DNA of 64,000 nucleotides, taken from Pseudalkalibacillus berkeleyi. Its GTDB lineage: Bacteria; Bacillota; Bacilli; Bacillales; Fictibacillaceae. The notes beneath the pieces are model-generated. The model did no database searches and was not told where the DNA came from. It saw only the letters and a program-made list of their open reading frames with translations. Positions within the stretch are counted from its first letter, which is position 1, and the number at the start of each line of letters is the position of its first letter. The stretch covers positions 1,054,001 to 1,118,000 of the forward strand of contig NZ_JAKIJS010000001.1 of NCBI RefSeq assembly GCF_021608225.1, in the 5' to 3' direction. The position numbers and the translations under genes are program-made. Shown piece after piece: positions 1 through 11,103 of the stretch.

Positions 1-575
1 ATGCTGTCCATACCGTGCTTGCTGGAGATGTCGCTGGAAAAACGGTATCGATCATTGGTTGCGGACCAATCGGATTAATGGCTGTAGGTGTGGCTAAAGC
101 AGCAGGCGCATCACAAGTGATAGCCTATGATTTAAATGAATATCGGTTGGAGCTAGCAAAAGAAATGGGTGCGACGACTATCGTTAATTCTAAAGAACAA
201 GACCCAGTGCAAGTCGCTATGGAATTGACTGATGGAAACGGTGTTGAAGTTGTCTGTGAAATGTCTGGTCATCCAGTCGCGATCGACCAAGGGTTCAAAA
301 TGCTAACAAACGGAGGTCGCATGTCGATCCTTAGCTTACCTGTCAAGCCTGTACAAGTTGATATTACAAACGATATCGTGTTTAAAGGTATTACTGTACA
401 AGGAATTACGGGACGTAAAATGTATGAAACATGGCGCCAAGTAGCTGGATTGTTGGAATCTGGACAAGTTGATGTCAAGAAAATGATTACACATGAATTT
501 TCACTTGAGGACTTTGAAAAAGGGTTCGACTTGATGCTAGAAGGGAAATGTGGAAAAGTCGTACTAAAACCATAA
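1..575 (+). CDS. tdh: L-threonine 3-dehydrogenase, C-terminal part (cut by window start)
   Basis: Zinc-dependent medium-chain dehydrogenase that oxidises L-threonine to 2-amino-3-ketobutyrate with NAD. The reading frame is open to the left edge (codons begin at base 3), so the N-terminal zinc-binding half lies outside the window. Visible are the Rossmann glycine motif GCGPIGLMAV near the start, an acidic residue after the second beta strand (IAYDLNEYRLELAKEMG) that suits NAD, and the family C-terminus ending GKCGKVVLKP. The next gene, 97 bp downstream on the same strand, is kbl, the next enzyme of the pathway, which makes Tdh far more likely than another alcohol dehydrogenase. Confidence 0.93.
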   Translation, partial: AVHTVLAGDVAGKTVSIIGCGPIGLMAVGVAKAAGASQVIAYDLNEYRLELAKEMGATTIVNSKEQDPVQVAMELTDGNGVEVVCEMSGHPVAIDQGFKMLTNGGRMSILSLPVKPVQVDITNDIVFKGITVQGITGRKMYETWRQVAGLLESGQVDVKKMITHEFSLEDFEKGFDLMLEGKCGKVVLKP

Positions 576-672
576 TAGCTATGTTTTGCTTAATGAAATT
601 TATATTCACCTGAAAAATTTAGCAAGAATTCATTTTTAAAAGCAATGATGATTATGATAGGAGGAATGAACA

Positions 673-1851
673 ATGAAAGGTTTTGAGTATCTACAAAACG
701 AATTGGACGAAATGAAATCCGAAGGTGTATTCCGTGAATTGATTCCTTTAGAAACAGAGCAAGGATCAAAAGTAGTCATTAAAGGGAAAGAAGTTATTCA
801 ACTCTCCTCTAATAACTATTTAGGATTAACCGATCACCCACGTATGAAGCAAGCTGCTTTAAATGCGGTTGAGAAATACGGTGTTGGTACAGGATCAGTT
901 CGAACGATCGCTGGAACGTTAAGCATGCACGAAGAATTTGAGCGTAAACTAGCGGAGTTTAAACATACTGAAGCTTCACTTGTATTTCAATCAGGATTTA
1001 CGACAAACCAAGGGGTCTTATCCTCTATATTAGGTAAAGAGGATGTTGTAATCTCAGATGAATTGAACCATGCTTCGATCATTGATGGGATCCGGTTGAC
1101 GAAAGCAGCACGTAAAATTTATAAGCACGTCGACGTAGAGGACTTAGAAAGAGCACTAAAGGAATCTGCTGAATATAGAGTTCGTCTAGTTGTAACAGAC
1201 GGTGTTTTCTCAATGGACGGTAATATCGCGCCATTACCTGAAATCGTTGAACTTTGCGAAAAGTATGATGCGATTCTAATGGTAGATGATGCGCATTCAA
1301 GTGGTGTATTAGGAAGAAATGGTCGCGGTTCAATTGATCACTTTGATCTCAATGGACGTGTTCATATTCAAGTGGGTACTTTAAGTAAAGCGATTGGTGT
1401 ATTAGGTGGTTACGTAGCTAGTACTCAAGCGTTGAGAGATTATTTAGTCCATAAAGGACGCCCGTTCCTGTTTAGTACATCTCATCCCCCTGCAGTAACT
1501 GAAGCATGTTCTGCTGCGATTGATGTACTACTAGAAGAACCTGAACTAATTGATAAGTTATGGGACAATGCGAAATTCTTCAAGGATGGCTTACAAAAAC
1601 TAGGGTTTGACACTGGTAAAAGTGAAACCCCAATTACACCAGTAATTGTTGGAGATGCGACCCTTTGTCACGAGCTTTCAGACAAGCTATTTGAATATGG
1701 CGTATTTGCACAGGGAATCGGATTCCCAACAGTAGCAAAAGGTCAAGCGAGAGTCCGTACAATCGTAACAGCCCAACATACGAAAGAAGAGCTTCAAGAA
1801 GCCTTGGATGCATTTGAAAAAGCAGGTAAAGAGCTAAATATTATTAAGTAA
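673..1851 (+). CDS. kbl: Glycine C-acetyltransferase (2-amino-3-ketobutyrate CoA ligase)
   Basis: PLP enzyme that cleaves 2-amino-3-ketobutyrate with CoA to glycine and acetyl-CoA, completing threonine breakdown started by Tdh. The 392 aa length is normal for the alpha-oxoamine synthase family. Visible are [12 protein letters not shown] near residue 50, [10 protein letters not shown] around residue 205, and the PLP-lysine motif VGTLSKAIG around residue 240. A ribosome site (AGGAGGAA) precedes the ATG. BioF (8-amino-7-oxononanoate synthase) is the close alternative, but the tdh neighbour decides for Kbl. Confidence 0.94.
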   Translation: MKGFEYLQNELDEMKSEGVFRELIPLETEQGSKVVIKGKEVIQLSSNNYLGLTDHPRMKQAALNAVEKYGVGTGSVRTIAGTLSMHEEFERKLAEFKHTEASLVFQSGFTTNQGVLSSILGKEDVVISDELNHASIIDGIRLTKAARKIYKHVDVEDLERALKESAEYRVRLVVTDGVFSMDGNIAPLPEIVELCEKYDAILMVDDAHSSGVLGRNGRGSIDHFDLNGRVHIQVGTLSKAIGVLGGYVASTQALRDYLVHKGRPFLFSTSHPPAVTEACSAAIDVLLEEPELIDKLWDNAKFFKDGLQKLGFDTGKSETPITPVIVGDATLCHELSDKLFEYGVFAQGIGFPTVAKGQARVRTIVTAQHTKEELQEALDAFEKAGKELNIIK

Positions 1852-2050
1852 GCTTTTAAATAGGATGTATGAATTAGATCAAGGGTAAGTAGAATTCATT
1901 TTACTTGCCCTTGTTTTTGTCTTTTATGGAACAAATACTGCCCATTACTTAATGGTCAAGAGGTTATGAATTTGTTATAATAAACGAGTTATGTACAAAG
2001 AATGCTTTACACATGAAATATAGGTAGTAAGTAGTTAGGAGTGAGGCAGT

Positions 2051-3571
2051 TTGAAGAAAGAAACTCACATTATAGATTCAACGAAACAAGATACGAGTGA
2101 AAAGGATTATTCAAAATACTTTCAAACAACCTATCAACCACCTTCTCTAAAAGATGCAAAAAGAAGAGGGAAAGAAAAGGTTCAATTTCATAAAGACTTT
2201 ACCATTGATGAAGACCTACAAAACATCGGCGTAGGTAAAAAGTTCATGATTCGCACTTATGGTTGTCAAATGAATGAGCACGATACCGAAGTTATGGCAG
2301 GTATCCTTTCTGATATGGGATTCGAGTCAACAACAGACACAAATGAAGCGGATGTTATTTTGTTAAATACATGTGCCATCAGAGAAAATGCTGAAAATAA
2401 AGTGTTTGGTGAGATTGGACATTTGAAACCATTGAAACTTGAAAAGCCTGGTTTGATTCTCGGTGTTTGCGGCTGTATGTCTCAAGAAGAATCTGTTGTA
2501 AATAAGATTTTACAGAAACACCAACATATTGATTTAATATTTGGAACACACAATATTCATCGTTTACCACAATTGATTAAGAATGCCATCTTTAATAAAG
2601 AGATGGTCATTGAGGTTTGGTCTAAGGAAGGGGATATCGTTGAAAACCTTCCTAGAGTACGAAAAGGAAATATTAAAGGCTGGGTCAACATTATGTACGG
2701 CTGTGATAAATTCTGTACATATTGTATTGTTCCATATACACGTGGTAAGGAACGGAGTCGACATCCAGAAGATATTATCGAGGAAGTACGTCACCTCGCT
2801 AGAAATGGATATAAAGAAATTACGTTGCTAGGTCAAAACGTAAACGCTTATGGGAAAGACTTAGAAGAAGTGGATTATGGTCTAGGCGATTTAATGGATG
2901 AAATACGAAAGATTGATATTCCGCGAGTTAGATTTACAACAAGTCACCCGAGAGATTTTGATGACCACTTGATTGATGTGTTAGCGAAGGGTGGAAACTT
3001 AGTTGAGCATATTCATCTCCCAGTTCAACATGGGAGTTCGGATGTCCTTAAATTAATGGCTAGAAAATATAGTCGTGAACATTATCTTAAGCTTGTCGAC
3101 AAAATTAAAACGAAGATACCTAATGCAGTATTTACGACAGATATCATTGTTGGTTTTCCTAATGAAACAGATGAACAGTTTGAAGAAACATTGTCACTCG
3201 TGAAGGAAGTTGAGTATGACATGGCGTTCACGTTTATTTATTCACCAAGAGACGGCACCCCCGCAGCGAAGATGGAAGACAACGTTCCTATGGAAGTGAA
3301 GAAAGAACGATTACATCGTTTAAATGCTGTGATGAATGAGATTTTCTTAAAGAAAAATAAAGCGCTTGTTGGTGAAGTTGTTGAAGTACTTGTAGAAGGC
3401 GAGAGTAAAAAGAACCCAGACGTACTTTCTGGTCATACACGTACGAACAAGGTTGTGCATTTCCAAGCACCTAAGAGTATGATTGGTGAATTAGTGAATG
3501 TTAAGATTAATGATGCAAAGACATGGAGCCTAAATGGTGAGCTCGTAAAAACGGTAGAGGTGAGTCAATAA
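2051..3571 (+). CDS. miaB: tRNA-2-methylthio-N6-dimethylallyladenosine synthase
   Basis: Radical-SAM methylthiotransferase that adds the methylthio group to i6A37 in tRNAs reading UNN codons. The N-terminal domain carries the auxiliary-cluster cysteines ([27 protein letters not shown]); the radical-SAM motif is CDKFCTYC around residue 220; a TRAM domain ends the protein. The start is TTG with a good AGGAGTGAGG site upstream. The 506 aa length includes the roughly 60-residue N-terminal extension seen in Bacillus proteins. Its stop overlaps the next start by one base (TAATG). MiaA, which makes the substrate modification, is at 9.8 kb. Confidence 0.96.
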   Translation: MKKETHIIDSTKQDTSEKDYSKYFQTTYQPPSLKDAKRRGKEKVQFHKDFTIDEDLQNIGVGKKFMIRTYGCQMNEHDTEVMAGILSDMGFESTTDTNEADVILLNTCAIRENAENKVFGEIGHLKPLKLEKPGLILGVCGCMSQEESVVNKILQKHQHIDLIFGTHNIHRLPQLIKNAIFNKEMVIEVWSKEGDIVENLPRVRKGNIKGWVNIMYGCDKFCTYCIVPYTRGKERSRHPEDIIEEVRHLARNGYKEITLLGQNVNAYGKDLEEVDYGLGDLMDEIRKIDIPRVRFTTSHPRDFDDHLIDVLAKGGNLVEHIHLPVQHGSSDVLKLMARKYSREHYLKLVDKIKTKIPNAVFTTDIIVGFPNETDEQFEETLSLVKEVEYDMAFTFIYSPRDGTPAAKMEDNVPMEVKKERLHRLNAVMNEIFLKKNKALVGEVVEVLVEGESKKNPDVLSGHTRTNKVVHFQAPKSMIGELVNVKINDAKTWSLNGELVKTVEVSQ

Positions 3572-3990
3572 TGGCAGAATACACTAGAGAAGAAGTAATT
3601 AAACAGGCAGAAGAGCTTGCTAAAATGATCTCTTCAACGGAAGAAGTAGACTTCTTTAAACGTGCAGAAGAAAAGATTAACGAAAATGATAAAGTACAAA
3701 AGTTAATTGGCAAGATAAAAATGTATCAACAAGAAGCAGTCAATCTCCAACATTATCAAAAGCATGAAGCATTGAAGAAGGTGGAAGACAAGCTTGAAGG
3801 TCTTCATAAAGAAGTAGATTCAATTCCGATTGTACAGGAATTTAAGCAATCACAAACAGATGTTAATGATTTGCTTCAACTTGTGACATCAACCATTTCG
3901 AACACAGTCACAGATGAAATTATCCGTGAAACAGAAGGGGACCAGTTGAAAGGCATGACTGGCTCAGCAGTGAAACATAAAAGATTTTAA
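3571..3990 (+). CDS. ricA: RicA (YmcA), subunit of the RicAFT regulator complex
   Basis: Small helical protein of the YlbF/YmcA family (139 aa). With YlbF (RicF) and YaaT (RicT) it forms a complex needed for biofilm formation, competence, sporulation and RNase Y-dependent maturation of some transcripts in B. subtilis. The protein is charged, all-helical and without membrane segments, ending KGMTGSAVKHKRF. It is translationally coupled to miaB by a one-base overlap, and cotE follows as in B. subtilis. The assignment rests on family resemblance plus this gene order. Confidence 0.9.
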   Translation: MAEYTREEVIKQAEELAKMISSTEEVDFFKRAEEKINENDKVQKLIGKIKMYQQEAVNLQHYQKHEALKKVEDKLEGLHKEVDSIPIVQEFKQSQTDVNDLLQLVTSTISNTVTDEIIRETEGDQLKGMTGSAVKHKRF

Positions 3991-4000
3991 CCATTTGTAG

Positions 4001-4037
4001 GAAGCCGATCTCATCGACGAGATCGGCTTCTTTTTTT
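4001..4037 (+). terminator. Rho-independent terminator after ricA
   Basis: A perfect 12-bp stem (GAAGCCGATCTC / GAGATCGGCTTC) with a 6-base loop is followed by seven T. It ends the miaB-ricA transcript. Confidence 0.92.
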
Positions 4038-4157
4038 ATTAGGAAAAAGAAACGCCATACAACGTAACAACACTTTTCCTATATATAAAAGCCATAACCC
4101 CTTCCTTAAATAATTTTCACTTACCGTACCTTTTTCCTATTGTTCTGTTAGCCTTCA

Positions 4158-4371
4158 TTGTTGATATTTAAAGAAAATAGAAGCATAAGGCGGCGACTCT
4201 AGCGGGAAAAGCAACAGACTGAAGACCCCGCAGAGCGAGGGAACTAAGGAACTTCAACTAATTACCACCACGTCCTGTGGTGAACGTTGAAGTCACCACA
4301 TCCTGTGGAAGTGAGGAGGCTGAAGCGTTGCCCGCGGAAAGCGTCCGCCTTATTCTGTTCAAAATCAACAA
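4158..4371. repeat. MITE-like intergenic repeat with imperfect terminal inverted repeats
   Basis: A non-coding element of about 214 bp between ricA and cotE. The left end (TTGTTGAT, then ATAAGGCGGCGACT) is mirrored at the right end (GTCCGCCTTAT, then ATCAACAA). Inside are two short hairpins of type CCAC-GTCCT-GTGG and the GC-rich strings GGCGACTCTAGCGGGAAAA and TTGCCCGCGGAAAGC. Part of the interior (CACCACGTCCTGTGGTGAACG) recurs in the repeats at about 17.0 and 57.2 kb. No reading frame crosses it. It fits the palindromic repeats scattered in Bacillaceae intergenic DNA; mobility is inferred, not shown. Confidence 0.7.
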
Positions 4372-4546
4372 CAGTCTTTAACTAACCCTTTCCTATAAAA
4401 AAACAAAAAATATAAAATATTTTCGTAAGATTTTCATAGACTGAATTAACGGGACATTATGAACGAGTTTATAAAAAATTTTAGCACACTAGTCATTCGC
4501 CCTGCATAGGATGAATTGAAGATTGGAAGAGGAGGGATTTAGTCAC

Positions 4547-5113
4547 ATGGCCAAAAACGATAACAGCTTCAGAGAGATCATTACGAAAGCGGTTTGCGGC
4601 AAAGGTCGAAAGTTTTCACAGGCCACCCACACGGTCACACCTGCTCACAAACCTTCCAGTATACTTGGTTGCTGGATCATTAATCACAATTATAAACCTG
4701 TAGAAAACGGCAACTCAGTAGATGTTGAAGGTAGCTATGATATTAATGTTTGGTACTCCTACAATAACAATACGAAGACAGAAGTTGTAACGGAGACGAT
4801 CAAGTATAAGGATACTTGTAATCTTTCGAAACGAGATGAGAACTCTCTAGGCAAACATATTGAAGTGAGTGCAAGAGCATTACAGGAGCCAAATACATTA
4901 GAAGCGACGATTTCACCAAACGGGAACAAAATCCTTGTGCAAGTTGAGCGAGAATTCATTGCTGAAGTAATCGGTGAAACGAAAGTGTGGGTTCAAGTTA
5001 ACCAAGATGGTGTAATTGAAGAATTTGAGGATGACAGTTGGGAAGATGAGGTCGATGAGCAAGAATTTGAAGACCTCGATCCGAACTTCCTACTCGGAGA
5101 CCTAGAAGAATAG
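4547..5113 (+). CDS. cotE: Outer spore coat morphogenetic protein CotE
   Basis: CotE directs assembly of the outer spore coat around the forespore under sporulation sigma factors. The protein is 188 aa, close to the 181 aa of B. subtilis CotE. It begins [20 protein letters not shown], has the conserved stretch [11 protein letters not shown] around residue 40, and ends in the very acidic tail typical of CotE ([18 protein letters not shown]). The ATG at 4547 is preferred over an upstream in-frame TTG because GGAGG (4531-4535) stands at the right distance. It lies between ricA and mutS as in B. subtilis. Confidence 0.95.
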   Translation: MAKNDNSFREIITKAVCGKGRKFSQATHTVTPAHKPSSILGCWIINHNYKPVENGNSVDVEGSYDINVWYSYNNNTKTEVVTETIKYKDTCNLSKRDENSLGKHIEVSARALQEPNTLEATISPNGNKILVQVEREFIAEVIGETKVWVQVNQDGVIEEFEDDSWEDEVDEQEFEDLDPNFLLGDLEE

Positions 5114-5116
5114 TTG

Positions 5117-5150
5117 AACAAGGAAGAAGACAACTTCTTCCTTGTTTTTT
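5117..5150 (+). terminator. Terminator after cotE
   Basis: A perfect 13-bp stem AACAAGGAAGAAG / CTTCTTCCTTGTT with an ACAA loop runs straight into a T tract. Confidence 0.9.
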
Positions 5151-5306
5151 GTTATCTAGTTAGTTATGGCTCATCCAGAATGGTTGGGTCTAATTTTTGT
5201 TTCATTACGAAAACTTTCAGTTGTTCAGTCATGTTTATCGCTCTAAATATAATAAATAATTGTGCTATAATGAGGGGTGAGAATAATAGAATGACGGAGG
5301 ACTGAC

Positions 5307-7922
5307 ATGGCTGAGTATACTCCAATGATCAAACAATATTTATCGATAAAGGCAGATTATCAAGATGCCTTTTTATTTTTTCGTTTAGGAGACTTTTATG
5401 AGCTTTTCTTTGATGATGCACTTAAAGCATCACAAGAACTAGAAATTACACTTACGAGTAGAGATGGTGGCAAAATTCCAATGTGTGGGGTACCCCATCA
5501 TTCCTCTCCAAATTATATTGGGCAACTGATTGAAAAAGGTTATAAAGTTGCGATTTGTGAACAAGTAGAAGATCCAAAGACAGCAAAAGGTGTTGTGAAA
5601 AGAGATGTTGTACAAGTCATTACACCCGGAACAATAATGGAAGGGGCACTACTAGATGAGAAAGCAAACAATTTCATCGCTTCAGTTACACCTCTTCATA
5701 ACAGCTTCGGGATTGCGACTTGTGACTTATCTACTGGACAAAATGCAGTTAAAGTTCTTCAAGAGGACTGGAAATCAGTATGTTTAGAGCTTCAGTCTTT
5801 AGGTGTTAAAGAAGTGATTGTTCCAAAAGATATGAACGAGGAACGAGTGAAGCTTCTCGAAGAGGTCTATCAGTTTACTGTTTCTAAATCGATTGAGATT
5901 GACCTTCCAGACAACCTACATACCATTATGGAAGACTTAGATTCCAATGAGGTTCAGTTAGTCGGTAAGCAACTCCTTTCCTATCTTGTCCGAACACAGA
6001 AGAGATCGCTTGATCATTTACAAAAGTTTGTTTTTATTGAAACGAACGCTTATATGAAGATTGATCCAAATTCGAAAAGAAATCTTGAACTAGTGGAGAC
6101 ACTTCGCCAAAAGCAGAAAAAAGGATCGTTACTTTGGTTACTTGATCAGACTGTAACAGCGATGGGAGGAAGGATGCTGAAGCAATGGATTGAACAACCG
6201 CTACTCGATTCAAAATCGATAGAAGAGCGATTAACCATTGTTGAATCATTCATGAGACAATTTTTCAATCGAGAACAGATCCGTGAACAACTTAAAGAGG
6301 TATATGATTTAGAGCGACTTGCAGGTAAGGTTGCATACGGAAATGTGAATGCGAGAGACTTGATGCAACTAAAGCGGTCATTACAAAACGTGCCGTCTTT
6401 GAAGGATCAGCTACTTGATATGGACCATCCGGGTTTAACAGACCGTTCACATAATATGAATCCTTGTGAAGAGTTAACCAATCTGTTAGATGCAGCTGTG
6501 CATGAAGATGCTCCAATCTCCATCCGAGAAGGTAATATCATTAAAAATGGGTTTAACAATCAATTGGATGAATATCGAAATGCGAGTGTGAACGGTAAAA
6601 CGTGGATTGCTTCACTAGAACAATCAGAACGGGAAAAGACAGGGATTCGTTCCTTGAAAATTAGATTCAATCGTGTCTTTGGATACTATATTGAAGTAAC
6701 CAAAAGTAATTTACACCTTATTGATGAACAACGTTATGAACGTAAACAAACACTTGCAAATGCTGAAAGATTCATCACACCTGAACTGAAGGAAAAAGAG
6801 GACATTATACTAGAGGCTGAAGAGAAATCAATTGAACTTGAGTATGAGTTATTTATAGAAGTTCGTGAACAAGTCAAAAAGTTCATTCCTCAATTGCAAG
6901 CTTTAGCGAAACAAATAAGTGAGATAGATGTGCTTCAAGCGTTTGCAGTTGTTAGTGAAGAAGGTCAATACTGCAAGCCGATTATTTCGAATGAAAAGGT
7001 TATCCGAATAGAGGCAGGTCGACACCCAGTTGTAGAACAAATGATGGACCGGCAAGACTATGTATCTAATGATGTTCGGATGGACCAGAACCGTGGTCTG
7101 TTGTTAATCACTGGACCGAATATGGCAGGTAAAAGTACGTATATGAGACAAGTTGCCTTATCCTCTATATTATTGCAGATTGGATGTTTTGTGCCTGCAG
7201 ATTATGCAGAACTTCCTTTATTTGATCAAATTTTTACGAGGATTGGTGCTGCAGATGATCTTGCAGGAGGTCAGAGTACCTTCATGGTTGAGATGATGGA
7301 GACCCAATATGCCTTGAATCATGCGACAGACCGTAGCCTCTTACTTTTGGACGAAATTGGAAGAGGGACATCCACGTATGATGGGATGTCTTTAGCTCAG
7401 TCGATTATTGAATACATTCATGAATTTATAGGTGCAAAGACACTCTTTTCAACACATTACCATGAATTAACTGTTCTTGAAGATCAACTATCACGACTTG
7501 AGAACATTCATGTAAAAGCCATTGAAGAGGAGGGGAAAGTTGTTTTCCTTCATAAAGTTGAGGATGGGAAAGCAGATCGTAGCTATGGCATTCATGTTGC
7601 AGAACTTGCCCAACTCCCTCCGAAACTAATAGAGCGAGCTAATGCCTTGTTAAAGGATTTCGAATCAGAAAAAGGAAAGAATATAGCTCATTCAGAGGAA
7701 AAAGTGAAGGGAGATAATGGTCAACTGTCATTTTTTGAACCATCACAACAAACCAAGCCTCAAAAAATCATTCAGTCTGATCACCCTGTATTGAATCAGT
7801 TAAAGGAATTGGAGCTACTATCAATGACCCCTCTTGAAGCGATGAATACACTTTACAACCTGCAAATGTCGATCAAGCAAGGAAAACAGGAGGAAGCTAA
7901 ATGGGTAAAATCAAACAATTAG
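5307..7922 (+). CDS. mutS: DNA mismatch repair protein MutS
   Basis: MutS recognises base mismatches and small loops and recruits MutL. The mismatch-wedging Phe-x-Glu motif is at F30-Y31-E32 (GDFYEL). The ABC-type ATPase at the C-terminus has Walker [10 protein letters not shown] near residue 602, [14 protein letters not shown], Walker [13 protein letters not shown] and the following STHYHEL. The 871 aa length is normal for MutS1. It overlaps mutL by 22 bp, so the two are translationally coupled. Confidence 0.98.
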   Translation: MAEYTPMIKQYLSIKADYQDAFLFFRLGDFYELFFDDALKASQELEITLTSRDGGKIPMCGVPHHSSPNYIGQLIEKGYKVAICEQVEDPKTAKGVVKRDVVQVITPGTIMEGALLDEKANNFIASVTPLHNSFGIATCDLSTGQNAVKVLQEDWKSVCLELQSLGVKEVIVPKDMNEERVKLLEEVYQFTVSKSIEIDLPDNLHTIMEDLDSNEVQLVGKQLLSYLVRTQKRSLDHLQKFVFIETNAYMKIDPNSKRNLELVETLRQKQKKGSLLWLLDQTVTAMGGRMLKQWIEQPLLDSKSIEERLTIVESFMRQFFNREQIREQLKEVYDLERLAGKVAYGNVNARDLMQLKRSLQNVPSLKDQLLDMDHPGLTDRSHNMNPCEELTNLLDAAVHEDAPISIREGNIIKNGFNNQLDEYRNASVNGKTWIASLEQSEREKTGIRSLKIRFNRVFGYYIEVTKSNLHLIDEQRYERKQTLANAERFITPELKEKEDIILEAEEKSIELEYELFIEVREQVKKFIPQLQALAKQISEIDVLQAFAVVSEEGQYCKPIISNEKVIRIEAGRHPVVEQMMDRQDYVSNDVRMDQNRGLLLITGPNMAGKSTYMRQVALSSILLQIGCFVPADYAELPLFDQIFTRIGAADDLAGGQSTFMVEMMETQYALNHATDRSLLLLDEIGRGTSTYDGMSLAQSIIEYIHEFIGAKTLFSTHYHELTVLEDQLSRLENIHVKAIEEEGKVVFLHKVEDGKADRSYGIHVAELAQLPPKLIERANALLKDFESEKGKNIAHSEEKVKGDNGQLSFFEPSQQTKPQKIIQSDHPVLNQLKELELLSMTPLEAMNTLYNLQMSIKQGKQEEAKWVKSNN

Positions 7923-9778
7923 ACGACCTTCTTTCAAATAAAATTGCAGCAGGTGAGGTTGTTGAGCGACCTGCATCGATTGTGAAAGAGTTAGTAGAGA
8001 ACTCAATTGATGCAAACAGCACCCGAATTGACATTGAAGTTGAAGAAGGTGGACTTTCTAAACTCATTATAATCGATAATGGGGACGGCATTGAAAACGA
8101 AGATCTGTTAACCGCCTTCCAACGACATGCGACGAGTAAGATTCAAAATGAAAACGATCTATTCCATATAAGAACACTTGGATTCAGAGGAGAGGCTTTA
8201 CCAAGTATCGCCTCTGTCTCAAAAGTGGACTTAAAAACATCTACAGGCAGAGACGCTGGTAATCAACTCACTATTCAATTTGGAAAAGTCGTCAGTCAGA
8301 ATAAGTCTGATAGTCGAAAAGGGACGACCATTGAAGTAACGAAGCTTTTTCATAATACGCCTGCACGATTGAAACATTTAAAGACGATTCATACTGAACT
8401 TGGAAACATTACCGACGTCATTAATAGACAAGCTATGGGTCACCCTGACATCGCCTTTCATTTAAAGCATAATGGCAAAACAGTTCTTAAGACGCCAGGG
8501 AATGGAGATTTGCTTCAAGTTGTCGCGAGTATATATGGCATATCTGTTGCGAAACAGATGCTTCCTGTCTCAAACGAGACGTTAGATTACCGTATAAATG
8601 GATATGCTGTAAAGCCAGAGGTGACACGTGCTTCACGGCAATACGTATCATTGTTTATTAATGGTAGATACATTAAGAATTTTAAGATTTATAAAGCAAT
8701 TGAACAGGCGTATCATACCTTACTCCCGATCGGCCGCCATCCTATTGTCATCCTATCGATTGATCTTGACCCGATCCTAGTTGATGTCAACGTGCACCCA
8801 GGGAAATTAGAAGCAAGGTTCAGTAAGGAACAAGAATTAGCTTTAGCGATAGAAGAAGGGATTAAAAAGACTTTACGGCAAACAGAGCTCATTCCTAAAG
8901 TTACACAGCCGAAATCGAAAATGTCGGCACCGCGTTCTGAACAGCCAAGCTTCAGTTTTGATACTTCTGAGCGTGATATTTCACGTCGTTTAGAAGCGGT
9001 CAATAGATATGATGCTTCTGAAAGTGAGAACATACCATCTCGCCAACTGTCTACGACGAATGAGAGTTCGAATGAATCAAAAACAGAAGTAGAACCAGAA
9101 AAAAATGTTTCTAAGGAAGAATATGAAGGATACCTCTTTAATCAAGTTTCAGGACAAACAGATGAAAATTCAATCGATAATGAATCATCAACATCTCGCA
9201 TCCCAGTCTTATATCCTGTTGGACAGGTTCATGGGACTTACATCATTGCTCAAAATGAACTCGGAATGTATGTGATTGATCAACATGCTGCTCAAGAAAG
9301 AATCAAATATGAGTATTTTAGAGAAAAAGTGGGCATGTATGAACATGAAGTCCAAGAATTAATCGTACCGATTACATTTGAATTTACGCATTCTGAAGCG
9401 ACAATCATCCAGGAACATCAACAAGAATTGTCATCCATCGGAATCTTTCTAGAACCATTCGGTGGCAACACTTTCATCGTACGTTCTCATCCACAGTGGT
9501 TTCCAAGCGGTGAAGAGCAACAAACGATACAGGAAATTATTGATCAAGTTCTATCGGATAAGAAAACAGATATAAAAAAGCTTAGGGAAGATGCAGCTAT
9601 CATGATGTCATGTAAAGGTTCGATTAAAGCAAATCGACATTTAAGGCATGATGAGATGGTTTCATTGATCCGAACATTGAGAGAAACAAAAGAGCCATTT
9701 ACTTGTCCACACGGACGACCAATTCTCATACAATTTTCAAGTTATGAATTGGAAAAGATGTTCAAACGAGTGATGTGA
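7901..9778 (+). CDS. mutL: DNA mismatch repair endonuclease MutL
   Basis: GHKL ATPase that couples mismatch recognition to strand incision. The N-terminal ATPase motifs are ENSIDAN (about 33-39), DNGDGI and [10 protein letters not shown]. The C-terminal domain has the metal-binding endonuclease signature [12 protein letters not shown] near residue 459, so this MutL should nick DNA itself, as expected in a bacterium without MutH. The middle (about residues 330-435) is a poorly conserved, charged linker. Its ribosome site AGGAGG lies inside the end of mutS. Confidence 0.98.
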   Translation: MGKIKQLDDLLSNKIAAGEVVERPASIVKELVENSIDANSTRIDIEVEEGGLSKLIIIDNGDGIENEDLLTAFQRHATSKIQNENDLFHIRTLGFRGEALPSIASVSKVDLKTSTGRDAGNQLTIQFGKVVSQNKSDSRKGTTIEVTKLFHNTPARLKHLKTIHTELGNITDVINRQAMGHPDIAFHLKHNGKTVLKTPGNGDLLQVVASIYGISVAKQMLPVSNETLDYRINGYAVKPEVTRASRQYVSLFINGRYIKNFKIYKAIEQAYHTLLPIGRHPIVILSIDLDPILVDVNVHPGKLEARFSKEQELALAIEEGIKKTLRQTELIPKVTQPKSKMSAPRSEQPSFSFDTSERDISRRLEAVNRYDASESENIPSRQLSTTNESSNESKTEVEPEKNVSKEEYEGYLFNQVSGQTDENSIDNESSTSRIPVLYPVGQVHGTYIIAQNELGMYVIDQHAAQERIKYEYFREKVGMYEHEVQELIVPITFEFTHSEATIIQEHQQELSSIGIFLEPFGGNTFIVRSHPQWFPSGEEQQTIQEIIDQVLSDKKTDIKKLREDAAIMMSCKGSIKANRHLRHDEMVSLIRTLRETKEPFTCPHGRPILIQFSSYELEKMFKRVM

Positions 9779-9797
9779 TAAAAGTGGAGGTAATGGT

Positions 9798-10739
9798 ATG
9801 AATCCAGCATTAGTCGTCATAGTAGGACCTACAGCAGTCGGCAAAACAAAAACAAGTATTGAAGTAGCAAAAGCTTTTGATGGAGAAGTGATGAACAGTG
9901 ATTCAATGCAAGTATATAAAGGGTTAGATATCGGGACAGCCAAAATCAAGGAAGATGAGAAGGAAGGAATTCCGCATCATCTCTTTGATATCAAGAGCCC
10001 TAATGAGGACTACTCAGTAGCCTCATTCCAAGAAGATGCAACAAACAAAATCAAAGAAATTCATAACCGTGACCATCTGCCAATTATGGTCGGAGGGACA
10101 GGACTCTATGTTAGGTCAGTTACGCATGGGTATACGTTTACAGATGCTACAGCTGACCCCGCGTATCGTGACGAACTTGAGAACTATGTTGAACAGTACG
10201 GTGTGGAAGCACTACACAATCGATTGAGAAGTGTTGATCCCAAACGAGCAGCAGAAGTTCACCCGAACAATGTACGTCGTGTCATTCGATCACTTGAAAT
10301 TTATCATACAAAGGGTCATTTAGATCAACAAAGTAATGCAACTAGAGAAAACACCTCCCCGTATCATTTAGTGACAATCGGTTTAAAGATGAAAAGAGAA
10401 CAACTGTATGATAGGATTAATCGACGTGTAGACATCATGATGCAGGAAGGTTTACTCGAAGAAGTTCAAGCGTTACATCGTGACGGAATTAGAAACACAC
10501 AAGCAGTTCAAGCGATTGGTTATAAAGAGCTGTATGAATATTTTGATGGGGAATGTACATTAGATGAAGCGATATTGAAGTTGAAGAGAAACTCTAGAAG
10601 ATATGCTAAACGTCAAATGACGTGGTTCAGACATCAGATGGATGTGGAATGGTTTGATGTCACAAATGAGTCCATTGAAGAAAAAATTCCATCTATTTTG
10701 CGTTATGTGGCAGGAAAGCTACATCTTGAATCGAATTAA
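9798..10739 (+). CDS. miaA: tRNA dimethylallyltransferase
   Basis: Transfers a dimethylallyl group to A37 of tRNAs reading codons that begin with U; MiaB then methylthiolates the product. The P-loop GPTAVGKT is at residues 10-17, followed by NSDSMQVYKGLDIGTAK, VGGTGLYV and the C-terminal RRYAKRQMTWFR. Length 313 aa fits the family. It is 19 bp after mutL and 33 bp before hfq, so a mutSL-miaA-hfq operon is likely. Confidence 0.97.
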   Translation: MNPALVVIVGPTAVGKTKTSIEVAKAFDGEVMNSDSMQVYKGLDIGTAKIKEDEKEGIPHHLFDIKSPNEDYSVASFQEDATNKIKEIHNRDHLPIMVGGTGLYVRSVTHGYTFTDATADPAYRDELENYVEQYGVEALHNRLRSVDPKRAAEVHPNNVRRVIRSLEIYHTKGHLDQQSNATRENTSPYHLVTIGLKMKREQLYDRINRRVDIMMQEGLLEEVQALHRDGIRNTQAVQAIGYKELYEYFDGECTLDEAILKLKRNSRRYAKRQMTWFRHQMDVEWFDVTNESIEEKIPSILRYVAGKLHLESN

Positions 10740-10772
10740 TGTTATGAACGTTTATTTAGGAGGCCTATACAC

Positions 10773-11009
10773 ATGAAGCAATCCATTAATATTCAAGATC
10801 AATTCTTAAACAGCTTAAGAAAAGAAAATGTTTTCGTCACAGTATACTTATTAAACGGTTTTCAGCTTAAAGGACTGGTGAAAGGATTCGATAATTTCAC
10901 AGTGGTTCTCGAATCTGACGGAAAGCAGCAGTTGATTTACAAACATGCGATTTCAACATTTACTCCTCAACGACCTGTCGAATTCAGCTCTGAAAATCAG
11001 AATGGATAA
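10773..11009 (+). CDS. hfq: RNA chaperone Hfq
   Basis: Ring-forming Sm-like RNA-binding protein. The 78 aa protein shows Sm1 ([34 protein letters not shown]) and the Hfq-specific Sm2 motif YKHAIST near residue 60. A ribosome site AGGAGG precedes the ATG. The miaA-hfq order is widely conserved. Confidence 0.97.
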   Translation: MKQSINIQDQFLNSLRKENVFVTVYLLNGFQLKGLVKGFDNFTVVLESDGKQQLIYKHAISTFTPQRPVEFSSENQNG

Positions 11010-11051
11010 TTCATTCAGTAATCAATTGTACATTTAGTACATATGGATACG

Positions 11052-11086
11052 AAAAGGATTGACCTTGATGAGGTCAATCCTTTTTT
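11052..11086 (+). terminator. Terminator after hfq
   Basis: The stem AAAGGATTGACCT / AGGTCAATCCTTT with a TGATG-type loop is followed by T residues. It separates hfq from the convergent recombinase gene and has A residues on the other flank, so it may work in both directions. Confidence 0.85.
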
Positions 11087-11103
11087 GCTACCAACAACGT
11101 TTA

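Noticed and set aside
5114-5305. 63-codon frame between cotE and mutS
   Set aside because: It begins inside the cotE terminator and has no ribosome site.
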